Positions 1-8,655 of a stretch of DNA of 64,000 nucleotides are shown here, in pieces. The stretch spans positions 124,001 through 188,000 of the forward strand of contig CALSLK010000005.1 of NCBI GenBank assembly GCA_943787175.1. The letters run 5' to 3'. The DNA comes from an uncultured Alphaproteobacteria bacterium. GTDB taxonomy: Bacteria > Pseudomonadota > Alphaproteobacteria > SP197. Every line of letters begins with the position of its first letter. Position 1 is the stretch's first letter. Under the pieces are notes generated by a model. That model had not been told where the DNA came from and made no database searches. It worked only from the letters and a program-made list of their open reading frames with translations. Both the position numbers and the translations under genes were made by a program.

Positions 1-11
1 TAGAAGATGGA

Positions 12-1058
12 ATGAACGTATCCGCGTTGGCCCGAATGAGCCCAGACCGCTCCTTTGAGATGCCATGCCTCATCCAGATTGAACTGACACAGGACGACGC
101 CAGTTTTATCGGACGCCTCGAAGAAGTATCCAAACTCGCAGCAGCTACACAAGCATCCTTGGGAGCTGGCAACGAGCGATGCGCAGGGCGCCATCAATAC
201 TCCATGACATTGGGCGCACGATCAGCTGCTATCATCACGGCGTCCATGCGACCGTGGTTACTGGCGACAGCTGCAATCGACCAACAGTATCAACAGTCGG
301 TCGTGCAGCTTGTCCAGTGGGGCGAGCGGTCAATCTCTACCTGGCGCGAGCTTAATCGGTTTCCAAACATCATTGACGCGGCAGCCGACGCTCTGGAAGA
401 ACATTACATCACAAACTTCGGCGTTGGGCCCGACGTCGCAAGACGCTGGTCATCAAACGCTGTCCGACATTTCATCAACGAGTCTTATTGGTGGACAGAC
501 GGCCTCCGCTTCCCTCTCAACGCAGAGAAGATGCCACTTGATCTAGCTGACGCCATTTGGTCACTCTCAAGCAAAGACGCCGCCCAATGGGTGCATGACG
601 GCAACTTTGCGGCAGGCAAACTCGACGGACTCATGCTCAACGCCTTGATTCTCAGAAGCGATCCAAACCATGAGGTTTCTTCGATACTCGCACGTAAGCC
701 CGACTTCGAAGCAGGGCGCGAACCAGCCATCATCTATGCCTTGGGGCAGCCAGGCTTGATCAAAACGCTCTTGGCTGCCAGTGCGCCAATCAATGCCGCC
801 AACGATTTCGGTAAGACTGCCTTGATGTACGCGGCACAGGATAGCGATCTCGACAGCACAATCGTGCTTCTGGAAAATGCAGCGGATGTCAACCTCCTAA
901 CTTCTCAGTTGAAGGTTTGTGGCTTCGATGTCCACTTCGTCCGCACCGCCCTCGACTACGCCATCCAGTCGGGCTCGCAGGAGATGATCGATCTGTTGCG
1001 CGAACACGGTGCGATGACAGCCGAAGAACTGAGCGCGGAAAACGCGGTGCAGCATTGA
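12..1058 (+). CDS. Ankyrin-repeat protein, 5' end may lie outside window
   Basis: The C-terminal third (about residues 240-345) reads as two ankyrin-type helix pairs, with the blocks KTALMYAAQ and TALDYAIQSG, each followed by a LLE/LLREHGA turn. The first 230 residues are not recognised. Ankyrin repeats mediate protein-protein contacts, so no enzymatic role can be given. The frame stays open from the ATG at 12 back to base 1, so the true start may be upstream. Base composition looks less GC-rich than the following genes, which could mean recent acquisition. No signal peptide is visible. The ankyrin call is moderately sure; function is unknown. Confidence 0.6.
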   Translation: MNVSALARMSPDRSFEMPCLIQIELTQDDASFIGRLEEVSKLAAATQASLGAGNERCAGRHQYSMTLGARSAAIITASMRPWLLATAAIDQQYQQSVVQLVQWGERSISTWRELNRFPNIIDAAADALEEHYITNFGVGPDVARRWSSNAVRHFINESYWWTDGLRFPLNAEKMPLDLADAIWSLSSKDAAQWVHDGNFAAGKLDGLMLNALILRSDPNHEVSSILARKPDFEAGREPAIIYALGQPGLIKTLLAASAPINAANDFGKTALMYAAQDSDLDSTIVLLENAADVNLLTSQLKVCGFDVHFVRTALDYAIQSGSQEMIDLLREHGAMTAEELSAENAVQH

Positions 1059-1158
1059 TCTGCGGTCTTGCGCTCAGCCGCGACCTCCGGTCAAAGTCCC
1101 AGCCATGGAAGGGTTCATTGCCAGAAAAGACATCTGTTCGTTCACGCAAGTGCGGGCC

Positions 1159-2013
1159 ATGTCCGAGCGGTCGGATGCCAAGGGGCTGATCCAACTCGGC
1201 AGTCATGTTGCGGCCATTCTGGCGGCGGGTGTGCTGGTCTGGGCGGTATCGGACACGTGGTGGCTGATGATCCCGGCGCAGATGGTGCTGGGCATTCTCA
1301 TCACCTTTCTGTTCTGCCCCCATCACGAAACGGTCCATTGGACTGCCTTTGCCAGCAAGACGCTGAACGACCGGGTTGCCTGGGTCCTGGGGTTTATCGG
1401 CTTTCTGCCGTCGATCTGGTTCCGGTATTTCCATTTCGAACACCACCGCGAGACCCATATCGAAGGGCGCGATCCCGAATTGGCCGATGTGAAGCCGACG
1501 ACGCGGGGCGCCTTCCTGTTCTATCTGACCGGCCTGAGATCGTTCTGGTGGAGCGCGCTTGGCACCCTGGTCCGCCATGCCCGTGGCATCGTCACCGATG
1601 ATTTCGTGCCCGATGAGGCCGTGAAATCGGCCGTCGTGCGCCAGGCCCGGCTCTATCTCTGCGGCTACGCGCTGATCGCCCTTGTCGCCACCGGGGCAGG
1701 AAGCTGGGCGCCGCTGACCTACTGGGTCGTTCCGATGATCCTGTCGGCCTGGTCGCTGCGCATCTACCTGCTGGCCGAACACACCTTGCGGCCCCATACA
1801 CCGGACATGCTGGAGAACACACGTACCATGAAGACCAACGGCGTGGTGCGCTGGCTGGCATGGCAGATGCCCTACCATACCGAACACCACGTCTTCCCCT
1901 CGGTGCCGTTTCACGCCCTTGCTACCGCACACGAAAAGATCAAACCCCGCCACGGCGCCCTGATCCCCGGCTACACCGCCTTCTTCCGCGAGTACTGGGC
2001 GAGCCTGAAGTAG
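1159..2013 (+). CDS. Membrane fatty-acid desaturase family protein
   Basis: The protein carries the three histidine clusters of membrane di-iron desaturases: HHETVH near residue 55, HFEHH near 92, and HTEHH near 240 (counted from the ATG at 1159). Hydrophobic segments lie between them. Such enzymes insert double bonds, or hydroxylate or ketolate lipids and carotenoids, at the membrane using O2. The substrate cannot be told. An in-frame ATG at 1105 would add 18 residues; I prefer 1159 because the extra residues are charged and precede the first membrane helix, but neither start has a strong Shine-Dalgarno. The 284-residue length is typical of short bacterial members. It stands alone on its strand, followed by a repeat-rich spacer. 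Confidence 0.8.
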   Translation: MSERSDAKGLIQLGSHVAAILAAGVLVWAVSDTWWLMIPAQMVLGILITFLFCPHHETVHWTAFASKTLNDRVAWVLGFIGFLPSIWFRYFHFEHHRETHIEGRDPELADVKPTTRGAFLFYLTGLRSFWWSALGTLVRHARGIVTDDFVPDEAVKSAVVRQARLYLCGYALIALVATGAGSWAPLTYWVVPMILSAWSLRIYLLAEHTLRPHTPDMLENTRTMKTNGVVRWLAWQMPYHTEHHVFPSVPFHALATAHEKIKPRHGALIPGYTAFFREYWASLK

Positions 2014-2552
2014 GCAAAGCCAACAAGTAGGGAATTTGCACGCGGAGACGCGGAGTTTGCGTCTGCGCTGATTTGGAATTCATCGCGTAGAACGCGGACC
2101 CCAGACGAAGAGTCGGATAGTGAAGCGATTATCCATCCATTCCGCCGTGCGTGTTGCACCGGCAAGCCACGCGCCGGATCTGCACTCAGGATCAACAACG
2201 AGGATTGGCACGCAGAGACGCAGAGCCGCAGAGTTCGAGCCGACCTGGGTATGCGCGACGAATGTGTCGCCAACGTCCGGCCCGATGTCCGGGATTTGTT
2301 TGCCGCGCATTGCGCGGCGAGAAGAGCGCGGATGCACACCACATCACAAACACACATGTTCTGCCGCGATACCGCCTGGTCCTCGAACTCCGCGTCCTCC
2401 GCGCCTCCGCGTGCCAGGCCCTTGTTTGGTTCTTGTTTTCTCTGCGCCTCTGCGTCTCTGCGTGAATCAAACCCGCTAGCGGGCCCGCACCGCGCCACTG
2501 GCACGATCCGGCGTTCCGTGACAGGCTCCGCCGCCGATCCAGGGAGACAGGA
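2014..2552. repeat. Gene-free spacer with GCAGAGACGCAGAG-type inverted repeats
   Basis: This 539-base gap has no credible gene. It holds four copies of a purine/pyrimidine-biased motif. A 17-base arm at 2209-2225 is the perfect reverse complement of 2448-2464. A 9-base arm at 2231-2239 pairs perfectly with 2382-2390 inside it. Related variants with CGCGGAG in place of CGCAGAG lie at 2041-2055 and, inverted, at 2388-2413. The whole (about 2205-2470) could fold as one long palindromic element. Similar intergenic repeats that give spurious ORFs with SASLR or AETQRRRE strings occur in many environmental bacterial genomes. Confidence 0.6.
2472..2483. promoter_or_regulatory. 12-base perfect palindrome upstream of the M81-GFA operon
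   Basis: The sequence CCCGCTAGCGGG is its own reverse complement. It lies 69 bases before the first start codon of the eleven-gene operon, just past the end of the repeat region. It could be a regulator site or merely part of the GC-rich spacer; no clear -35/-10 pair is visible beside it. Confidence 0.25.
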
Positions 2553-4061
2553 ATGACGTTCCGGGTGCTGACCGGTCAGTTCATGCACGAGACCAACACG
2601 TTCGCGAAGGTGACGACCGATATCGCCGCCTTCGAACGGCTGATCTGCTGCCGTGGGCAAGAAGAAATCCTGGACCATCTGGCCGATACGAACACCGAAA
2701 CGGCGGGTTACATCGATGCTGCACAGGAGCATGGCTGGGAGCTGATCCACACCGTGGCAGCCGCTGCCAATCCGCTGGGTCTCGTCACCGATGAAGCGTT
2801 CGAACATTTCGCCGGCCTGATCACCCAGGGACTGGAGGAAGCAGGACCGGTCGACGGCATTGCGCTGGCCCTTCATGGCGCCATGGTGAGCGAATCCCAT
2901 GAAGATGCCGAGACAGAGCTGGTACGCCGCCTGCGCGCCATCGCTGGCCCCGACGTTCCGATCTGCTGCACCTTCGATCTGCACGCCAATGTCGGGCCCA
3001 CCTTTGCCGACATGGTCCAGATTGTGTGCAGCTACCTCACCTATCCCCATATCGACATGCGCGTGCGCGCCAGAAAGGCGGGCGATCTGCTGCAGCGGGC
3101 GATGACGGGCGAGATCAGTCCGGTGCTGAGCTACGCGCGCCGCCCCATGGTGCAGGGTGCCGATGGCGGCCGCACGGATGTTGAACCCATGATCGGGCTG
3201 TTGAAAACAGCCGAAGCCGCTATCACCGCCGACCCGACCATTCTGGATGTCTCGATCAACGCCGGGTTCAACCAGTCCGACATTTTTGACGTTGGCCCCA
3301 GCGTGCTGGTGACGTCTGACGACGCTCATGATCGCGGCCTCGTCATCGCCGAAGATCTGATGGACGAGATCTGGGAAACCCGACACATCGTCAACAACCG
3401 TTTTCTCTCCGTTGGTGAGGCAGCCGAGGTCGCGCGCAGCTTCAACCACAGGAACAAACCGCTGGTCATTGCCGACTATGCCGATAATCCCGGAGCCGGC
3501 GCCTATGGCGATGCCACCAACCTGCTGGCAGCCATGCTGAAGGCGCGGATTCAGGACGCCTGTTTCGGCCCCATGTTCGATCCCGCCGCAGCCGCAGACC
3601 TCCACAGGGTAGACCTTGGTGCCCGCATGACGCTGCATCTGGGCGGCAAGACGGATCCTGCCTTTGGTGGGCCACCCCTGCTGCTCACCGGCGACATCAT
3701 CGCGCTCAGCGATGGCGTGACCACGTTCGACGGCCCGATGATGGCCGGCATCACCAAGAGTTTTGGACCCACGGGCGTGTTCCGGGTCGACGGCATCGAC
3801 ATTCTGGTTGTCTCCAACCTGATGCAGATCATCGACCTGCAGCAGTTTCTGGCCCACGGCATCGACCCGCGCACCAAGAAAACGGTCGCCCTGAAATCCA
3901 TGCAGCATTTCCGCGCCACCTACGAGCCGTTGGCCGAGAAGGTCATCGTCTGCGATTCCGGTGCGCTTGCCACGCCCGACTTCACGCGCTTTGACTTCAC
4001 CAAGGTGCGCCGCCCGATGTATCCCTTCGATTCCGACGATGCCTTCACGGACCTTTCATGA
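2553..4061 (+). CDS. M81-family (MlrC-like) zinc metallopeptidase
   Basis: The 502-residue protein has the hallmarks of the M81/MlrC family. HETNTF is at residues 12-17. A D-x-H pair sits at Asp142/His144 in FDLHAN, and His166 in YPHID follows 22 residues later, the arrangement of zinc ligands reported for MlrC. The C-terminal half matches the MlrC C-terminal domain. MlrC of sphingomonads cleaves linearised microcystin peptides; most relatives have unknown, probably peptide-like or amide substrates. The start has a good Shine-Dalgarno (AGGGAGACAGGA). It is the first gene of a translationally coupled run; its stop overlaps the next ATG by four bases. Cytoplasmic, no signal peptide. Substrate unknown. 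Confidence 0.85.
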   Translation: MTFRVLTGQFMHETNTFAKVTTDIAAFERLICCRGQEEILDHLADTNTETAGYIDAAQEHGWELIHTVAAAANPLGLVTDEAFEHFAGLITQGLEEAGPVDGIALALHGAMVSESHEDAETELVRRLRAIAGPDVPICCTFDLHANVGPTFADMVQIVCSYLTYPHIDMRVRARKAGDLLQRAMTGEISPVLSYARRPMVQGADGGRTDVEPMIGLLKTAEAAITADPTILDVSINAGFNQSDIFDVGPSVLVTSDDAHDRGLVIAEDLMDEIWETRHIVNNRFLSVGEAAEVARSFNHRNKPLVIADYADNPGAGAYGDATNLLAAMLKARIQDACFGPMFDPAAAADLHRVDLGARMTLHLGGKTDPAFGGPPLLLTGDIIALSDGVTTFDGPMMAGITKSFGPTGVFRVDGIDILVVSNLMQIIDLQQFLAHGIDPRTKKTVALKSMQHFRATYEPLAEKVIVCDSGALATPDFTRFDFTKVRRPMYPFDSDDAFTDLS

Positions 4062-4759
4062 CCGAACGCTTCGACATCAATCGTGAGGTCCTTCTCAAAG
4101 GCGAACTCTCGCCCCATCTGCAAGCCGCCCATGACGGTGGGTTGATCCAGCTTCTGTCGGATGAGGACCGTGAGGCCAACCGTCGCGAGGTGCTGGCGCG
4201 TCATCCCGCCGATGCAGACATCTTTGTCTTCGGCTTCGGATCGCTCATGTGGAACCCGGCCTGCGATGTTGCGGAATTCCACCCCGCACTGGTCCGCGGC
4301 TGGCACCGGCGCTTCAACCTGTGGACTCATCTGGGCCGCGGCACGGCCGAGTTTCCGGGCCTAACTCTGGGGCTGGAGGCCGGCGGTTCCTGCCGGGGCA
4401 TGGCGCTGCGCATCGAAGCCGGCAAGGTCGATACGGAAACCTCGCTGATCTGGCGCCGTGAAATGATCGCGGGCGCCTATGTTCCCATCTGGGTCGAAGC
4501 AGACCTGGGCGATCGCACGGTTCCTGCCGTCAGTTTTGCCATCAACAAAAATTACTACCGCTACGGCGACCGCGTACCGTTTGATCTCCAGGCCCACCAC
4601 ATCGGTTGCGCCGAAGGCCCGCTTGGCCCCTGCATCGAATATCTCGAGAAGACAGTCGAGATGCTTGATACCATGGGACGCCGACGTGGACCGATGCACG
4701 ACCTGCTCCATGCAGCCCGTATCGCGCAGCAGCGTTGCACCGAAAACCACAAGGCGTGA
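4058..4759 (+). CDS. ChaC-type gamma-glutamylcyclotransferase
   Basis: It contains the glycine-rich FGFGSLMWNP loop characteristic of ChaC enzymes, followed by a conserved Glu (Glu107, in LGLEAGG) at the expected place of the catalytic residue. Family members release 5-oxoproline from gamma-glutamyl compounds, with the ChaC branch specific for glutathione, giving Cys-Gly. At 233 residues it is of normal length. ATGA overlap with the M81 gene and GTGA overlap with the following transporter indicate a common transcript. Its presence next to GFA-family proteins suggests that the pathway handles glutathione or glutathione adducts; that link is inference. Confidence 0.85.
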   Translation: MTERFDINREVLLKGELSPHLQAAHDGGLIQLLSDEDREANRREVLARHPADADIFVFGFGSLMWNPACDVAEFHPALVRGWHRRFNLWTHLGRGTAEFPGLTLGLEAGGSCRGMALRIEAGKVDTETSLIWRREMIAGAYVPIWVEADLGDRTVPAVSFAINKNYYRYGDRVPFDLQAHHIGCAEGPLGPCIEYLEKTVEMLDTMGRRRGPMHDLLHAARIAQQRCTENHKA

Positions 4760-5652
4760 AGAGTCCAGCCACACACCAGGATGCACCGCTTCTGGGCATC
4801 ATGCTCATCGTCATGGCCGTGGGCATCTGGGCAATGCACGATGCCGCTGCAAAATGGTATGCCGCGACCTATCCTGTCTTTGTCATCCTGTTCTGGCGCA
4901 GCCTTTTTGGCACCTTGCCGGTCTTTGCCCTGGCAAGCCGCCAGGGTGGTATCCAGAAGATGCCGGTGCGCCTGCACCTTCTGTGCATGCTGCGCGGCAC
5001 CTTCGGCTTCTGCGCCTTCAGCAGCTTCGTGTTTGCACTGCCCATGATGCCGCTGGCCGATGCCATATCCGTGGGCATGTCAGCACCCATCTTCATGACG
5101 GCCGCCTCTGCATTCTTCCTGAAGGAACATGTCGGCATCCACCGTTGGGGTGCAGTCCTTACCGGGTTTGCAGCGGTGCTGTTTATCGTGCGGCCAGGCG
5201 GTCAGATCCCCTGGGAAGGTGCATCGCTTCTGCTGTTTTCCAACCTGATGTTCACCACCAGCATGCTGATGACGCGTTATCTCGGCCGGGTCGCGACGAC
5301 GGCAACCATGTCAATCTACACCGCCCTTGCCTTTGCGATTCTCAGCGCCATCGCCGTCACCTTTGTCTGGGTCACCCCTGCGTGGGAGGACGCCGTTGTC
5401 ATGTCGGTTGTCGGCCTGATGGCTGGATTTGCACAATACGCCATGACGGCTGCCTTCCGCATCGCGCCTGCTTCGGTGCTGGCGCCGTTTGAATACACGG
5501 GCATTGTCTGGGGCGTCATCCTGGGTTTTGCCATCTGGGGTGAATGGCCCAGCCGTGATGTCGCCATAGGAGCCACGATCATCATCTTCGCTGGCCTCTA
5601 TATCGTACATCGCGAGCGGCTGGCCGCCCGACGCAAGGCAGCGACACCGTGA
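4756..5652 (+). CDS. EamA/DMT-family transporter, first copy
   Basis: About ten hydrophobic helices arranged as two EamA repeats are visible, with early motifs MHDAAAKW and FWRSLFG typical of the S-adenosylmethionine/RhaT-like branch of the drug/metabolite transporter superfamily. I place the start at the GTG at 4756, which overlaps the ChaC stop (GTGA), rather than the upstream ATG at 4735. Such proteins usually export or import small metabolites by proton or solute exchange. It is followed by a paralogue with the same N-terminal layout, again via a GTGA overlap. Substrate unknown. Confidence 0.85.
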   Translation: MKSPATHQDAPLLGIMLIVMAVGIWAMHDAAAKWYAATYPVFVILFWRSLFGTLPVFALASRQGGIQKMPVRLHLLCMLRGTFGFCAFSSFVFALPMMPLADAISVGMSAPIFMTAASAFFLKEHVGIHRWGAVLTGFAAVLFIVRPGGQIPWEGASLLLFSNLMFTTSMLMTRYLGRVATTATMSIYTALAFAILSAIAVTFVWVTPAWEDAVVMSVVGLMAGFAQYAMTAAFRIAPASVLAPFEYTGIVWGVILGFAIWGEWPSRDVAIGATIIIFAGLYIVHRERLAARRKAATP

Positions 5653-6533
5653 AGCTGTCTGGCGGTGCCATTCCCGGCATCCTTTGCATGCTGATCGCCG
5701 TCGGCCTTTGGACCAGCCATGATGCCGCCAGCAAGTGGCTTGCCGCAGGGTATCCAGTTCTGGTCGTGCTGTTCTGGCGCAATGTCTTTGCCATGATCCC
5801 AGCCGGGCTGTTCGTGGCACGCGCCGGACGCCTGCAACCCCTGTCACCACGCCTGCGCATGATCTGCTGGCTGCGTGGGATAGGCGGTGGATTTGCATAC
5901 GGCACCTTTGTCTTTGCTTTGCCCATGCTGCCCCTGGCAGATGCCGCTGCCGTGGCCCAGGTCGGGCCGATCCTGATCATTGTTCTCTCGGGCTGGCTCC
6001 TGAAGGAAAGGCTCGACCGCGCAAGCTGGATCGCCGTCATCATCGCCTTTGCCGCCACGCTCTTCATCGTGCGCCCGGGCGGCGACATCCCGCTTCTGGC
6101 CGCCGTACTCCTGCTGGGCGGCACCATCCTTTATGCCTTCATGATGGTCCTGACACGCCGTATCGGGGCCCTGGTCGATGGCACAACCCTCAACTGGCAT
6201 GCCAGCTGCGCCACCCTGGCAACCATGGCTCTGGGGACACCCATCGCCTTTGCCTGGCCGGCGCTGGTTGACCTCCCGCTCTTCATGCTGGTCGGCTTGA
6301 TCACGGGTCTGGCCAACTTCTTCATGATCCAGGCCTTCCGTCTGGCGCCCGCGCCGACCGTCGCACCGTTTGAGTACAGCGCTGTCCTGTGGGCGGTCCT
6401 GCTGGGCCTCTTGATCTGGGGCGATGTGCCAAGCTGGAGCGTCATCGGCGGTGCCAGCGTTCTGGTCGCCAGCGGTGTGTTCCTCATGCGGCGCGAGAGT
6501 ATGGCTAGAAGGAAGATCCAACACGACGTTTGA
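5649..6533 (+). CDS. EamA/DMT-family transporter, second copy
   Basis: A 294-residue ten-helix EamA protein, clearly a paralogue of the preceding gene: both share SHDAA/MHDAA, SKWLAAGYP/AKWYAATYP, FWRN/FWRS, the LPMLPLADA/LPMMPLADA helix and the VAPFEYS/LAPFEYT segment. Translation starts at GTG 5649, overlapping the previous stop. Side-by-side DMT paralogues can act as heterodimers in the small SMR branch, but EamA proteins of this size are normally complete alone. Two transporters may therefore handle two related compounds. Substrate unknown. Confidence 0.85.
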   Translation: MKLSGGAIPGILCMLIAVGLWTSHDAASKWLAAGYPVLVVLFWRNVFAMIPAGLFVARAGRLQPLSPRLRMICWLRGIGGGFAYGTFVFALPMLPLADAAAVAQVGPILIIVLSGWLLKERLDRASWIAVIIAFAATLFIVRPGGDIPLLAAVLLLGGTILYAFMMVLTRRIGALVDGTTLNWHASCATLATMALGTPIAFAWPALVDLPLFMLVGLITGLANFFMIQAFRLAPAPTVAPFEYSAVLWAVLLGLLIWGDVPSWSVIGGASVLVASGVFLMRRESMARRKIQHDV

Positions 6534-6583
6534 TTCCCGCCGTAACGAAGGCGATCATGCGCCAGAGCAGGAGGATTCGCGCC

Positions 6584-8221
6584 ATGACTACACGTTCGGC
6601 ACGTCGCCGGTTTACCGCCGACGACATCGCTGCGGCCGAAAAGGTCATGTCGGTAAAACACCGCAAATCCGAGCGCGAGCAGCTGGCCAAGACCCTGCAC
6701 CTCCAGGTCGCCCGTGATCTGGCCAGGCGTGACGTGGACCTGGGCAATGCAACCAATCCGGCCTGCCAGTTCGAACCCTGTCTGCCGGGAACAGAGCTGC
6801 CAACCAGGGAACGGTTCAGGCCTTCACGACCCAGACCGCGCAAGCTTCCTGAGCGCGAGCCCGACATTGCCTTTGCGCCTCTCACTGATCTTGGCATCTG
6901 GCTGCGTACCGGAAAGCTCTCAAGCGAACGCCTGACCCGGATTTACCTCTCCCGCCTCAAGGCCTTTGACGGCCAACTCGAAGCGGTCGTCACGCTGATG
7001 GAAAAACAGGCCCTGCGCCAAGCGCGCCGGGCCGACCGCGAGATTGCCGCCGGCAGGTATCGCGGGCCGCTTCACGGCATTCCCTGGGGCGCCAAGGACC
7101 TGCTCGACACCAAGGGCGTGAAAACAACCTGGGGCGCCGGGCCCTATGCCGACCGTGTCCCCAAATCGGACGCCGCCGTCGTCCGGCTCCTGGACGAAGC
7201 AGGCGCTGTTCTGATTGCCAAGCTCTCTCTGGGCGCTCTGGCGTTCGGCGAAACATGGCATGGCGGCACGACACGCAATCCCTGGAACCTGGATGAAGGT
7301 TCATCGGGTTCCAGTGCAGGCTCGGGCGCAACGGTGGCTGCAGGCTGCGTCGGGTTTGCAATCGGCTCGGAAACACTTGGCTCGATCATCAGCCCGGCCG
7401 ATCGCTGCGGCACGGTTGGTTTGCGGCCAACCTTCGGGCGCATACCCCGCACCGGCGCCATGGCGCTGTGCTGGTCGCTCGACAAGCTGGGTCCCTTGAC
7501 CCGTGGGGTCGAAGACACCGCGCTGGTGCTCGGGGCCCTCGACTGCTTCGATGCATCCGACCCTGGTTCACGCGATGTGCCGCTGGATTTTGACGCACGC
7601 ACAAAGATTGCCGGAATCGTGGTCGGTTATGACCCGGCATGGCTGACCTCAAAAGCTGATCGTGACGCGCTCAAGGCCCTGAAAAACCTGGGCTGTGTCC
7701 TCAAGAAAATCAAACTGCCCGATCTGCCCTATGATTCGCTCGAAACCATCCTGTTTGCCGAGGCTGCCGCTGCCTTCGAAGACCTGACGCTCTCGGGAAG
7801 GGATCGCGAGCTGCCGGAACAGCACGATCACTCCTGGCCCAACGAGTTCCGACAGGCGCGTTTGATTTCCGCTGTCGAACTGGTTCAGGCGGACCGCTTC
7901 CGCCGCAAGGTCATGGAGGTCATGGCTGGCGTGATGGAGAAGGTCGATGTGCTTCTGGCACCCCAGGAAGGTAGTCCTTTGCTCACCATCACCAACTGTA
8001 CAGGCCATCCAGCCATTGCGCTCCCGACCGGTTTTGCCTGGCGCGAAACTGAGGTCTATGCACCTGCCGCCAAACGCAGCGCGACCACAAGGCTTCTGCC
8101 CCATTGTTCTGTTCTGTGGGGCCGCCTTTACGATGACGGCAGGTTGATTCGCCTGGCCATGGCGCTGGAGGAAGCGCTCGACCTGCGTTCAACCATGCGC
8201 CCGCCCCTGTTCGATGCCTGA
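6584..8221 (+). CDS. Amidase-signature hydrolase (GatA/AtzF-like family)
   Basis: The amidase-signature triad is visible: Lys171 in GAKDLLD, the cis-serine around Ser240 in EGSSGSSAGSG, and the nucleophile Ser267 in SETLGSIISPA. These enzymes hydrolyse amide bonds of small molecules. I chose the ATG at 6584 because an AGGAGG ribosome-binding site lies nine bases upstream (6569-6574); an in-frame TTG at 6530 overlapping the transporter stop would add 18 basic residues. The first 75 residues are a variable Arg-rich extension. No gatB or gatC is nearby, so it is not the tRNA amidotransferase subunit. Its end overlaps the first GFA gene by eight bases. Confidence 0.87.
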   Translation: MTTRSARRRFTADDIAAAEKVMSVKHRKSEREQLAKTLHLQVARDLARRDVDLGNATNPACQFEPCLPGTELPTRERFRPSRPRPRKLPEREPDIAFAPLTDLGIWLRTGKLSSERLTRIYLSRLKAFDGQLEAVVTLMEKQALRQARRADREIAAGRYRGPLHGIPWGAKDLLDTKGVKTTWGAGPYADRVPKSDAAVVRLLDEAGAVLIAKLSLGALAFGETWHGGTTRNPWNLDEGSSGSSAGSGATVAAGCVGFAIGSETLGSIISPADRCGTVGLRPTFGRIPRTGAMALCWSLDKLGPLTRGVEDTALVLGALDCFDASDPGSRDVPLDFDARTKIAGIVVGYDPAWLTSKADRDALKALKNLGCVLKKIKLPDLPYDSLETILFAEAAAAFEDLTLSGRDRELPEQHDHSWPNEFRQARLISAVELVQADRFRRKVMEVMAGVMEKVDVLLAPQEGSPLLTITNCTGHPAIALPTGFAWRETEVYAPAAKRSATTRLLPHCSVLWGRLYDDGRLIRLAMALEEALDLRSTMRPPLFDA

Positions 8222-8654
8222 GCAGAGTAAAAACGTACTGGGCCCCGTGACCGGCGGTTGCCAATGCGGTGCCGTGCGTTACCAGCTGACGGCACCGCCG
8301 AGCGAAGTCGTGCATTGTCATTGCTCGATCTGCCGGCGTGCCCATGGTGCCTTGTTTGCAACGGCAGGCGTCTATGACAAGGGCGCGGTTATCATCGATA
8401 ACAGCAAAGACCTTCTCGCGGCCTTTGAAAGCTCACCTGGCAACCAACGCCTTTTCTGCTCACGCTGTGGCGGCCAGCTGTTCCTGATGGTCGGCCATTG
8501 GGAGCATCAGATATTTGTTGTTCTGGGATCGCTCGACTCCGGCCAGCATCCCGGCCATGAAAGGGCGAACGAAAAGCATATCTTCTGGGAATCCAGAGTT
8601 GCTTGGTATGATCCCTGCGACGACCTACCCAAAGTAGAAGGAATCGGAACCTGA
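8214..8654 (+). CDS. GFA-family zinc protein, copy 1
   Basis: A 146-residue Mss4-like fold protein of the GFA (glutathione-dependent formaldehyde-activating enzyme) family. Zinc-binding cysteines are all present: GGCQCGAV near residue 15, HCHCSICR near 37, FCSRCGG near 80. The family was named from Gfa, which accelerates S-hydroxymethylglutathione formation, though that activity is disputed and most members are uncharacterised. It is the first of five consecutive GFA genes. Its C-terminus (WYDPCDDLPKV) closely matches copy 2. It overlaps the amidase gene by eight bases. Confidence 0.85.
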   Translation: MPEQSKNVLGPVTGGCQCGAVRYQLTAPPSEVVHCHCSICRRAHGALFATAGVYDKGAVIIDNSKDLLAAFESSPGNQRLFCSRCGGQLFLMVGHWEHQIFVVLGSLDSGQHPGHERANEKHIFWESRVAWYDPCDDLPKVEGIGT

Positions 8655-8655
8655 C

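Noticed and set aside
889..1953. A 354-codon minus-strand frame
   Set aside because: Antisense to the desaturase, whose histidine clusters are intact; Arg/Gly/His-rich composition of a shadow frame.
1971..3908. A 645-codon open frame on the minus strand
   Set aside because: It lies antisense to the well-supported M81 gene and the repeat spacer; its product has no recognisable domain and consists of the complement of conserved codons.
2553..4061. A microcystin-degradation (mlr) cluster
   Set aside because: Only an MlrC-like family member is present. No MlrA- or MlrB-like neighbour exists, and M81 proteins are widespread with other substrates.
6530..8221. GatA subunit of the Glu/Asp-tRNA amidotransferase
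   Set aside because: No gatB or gatC adjacent and an atypical nucleophile context (SETLGSIISPA); a general amidase is the better call.
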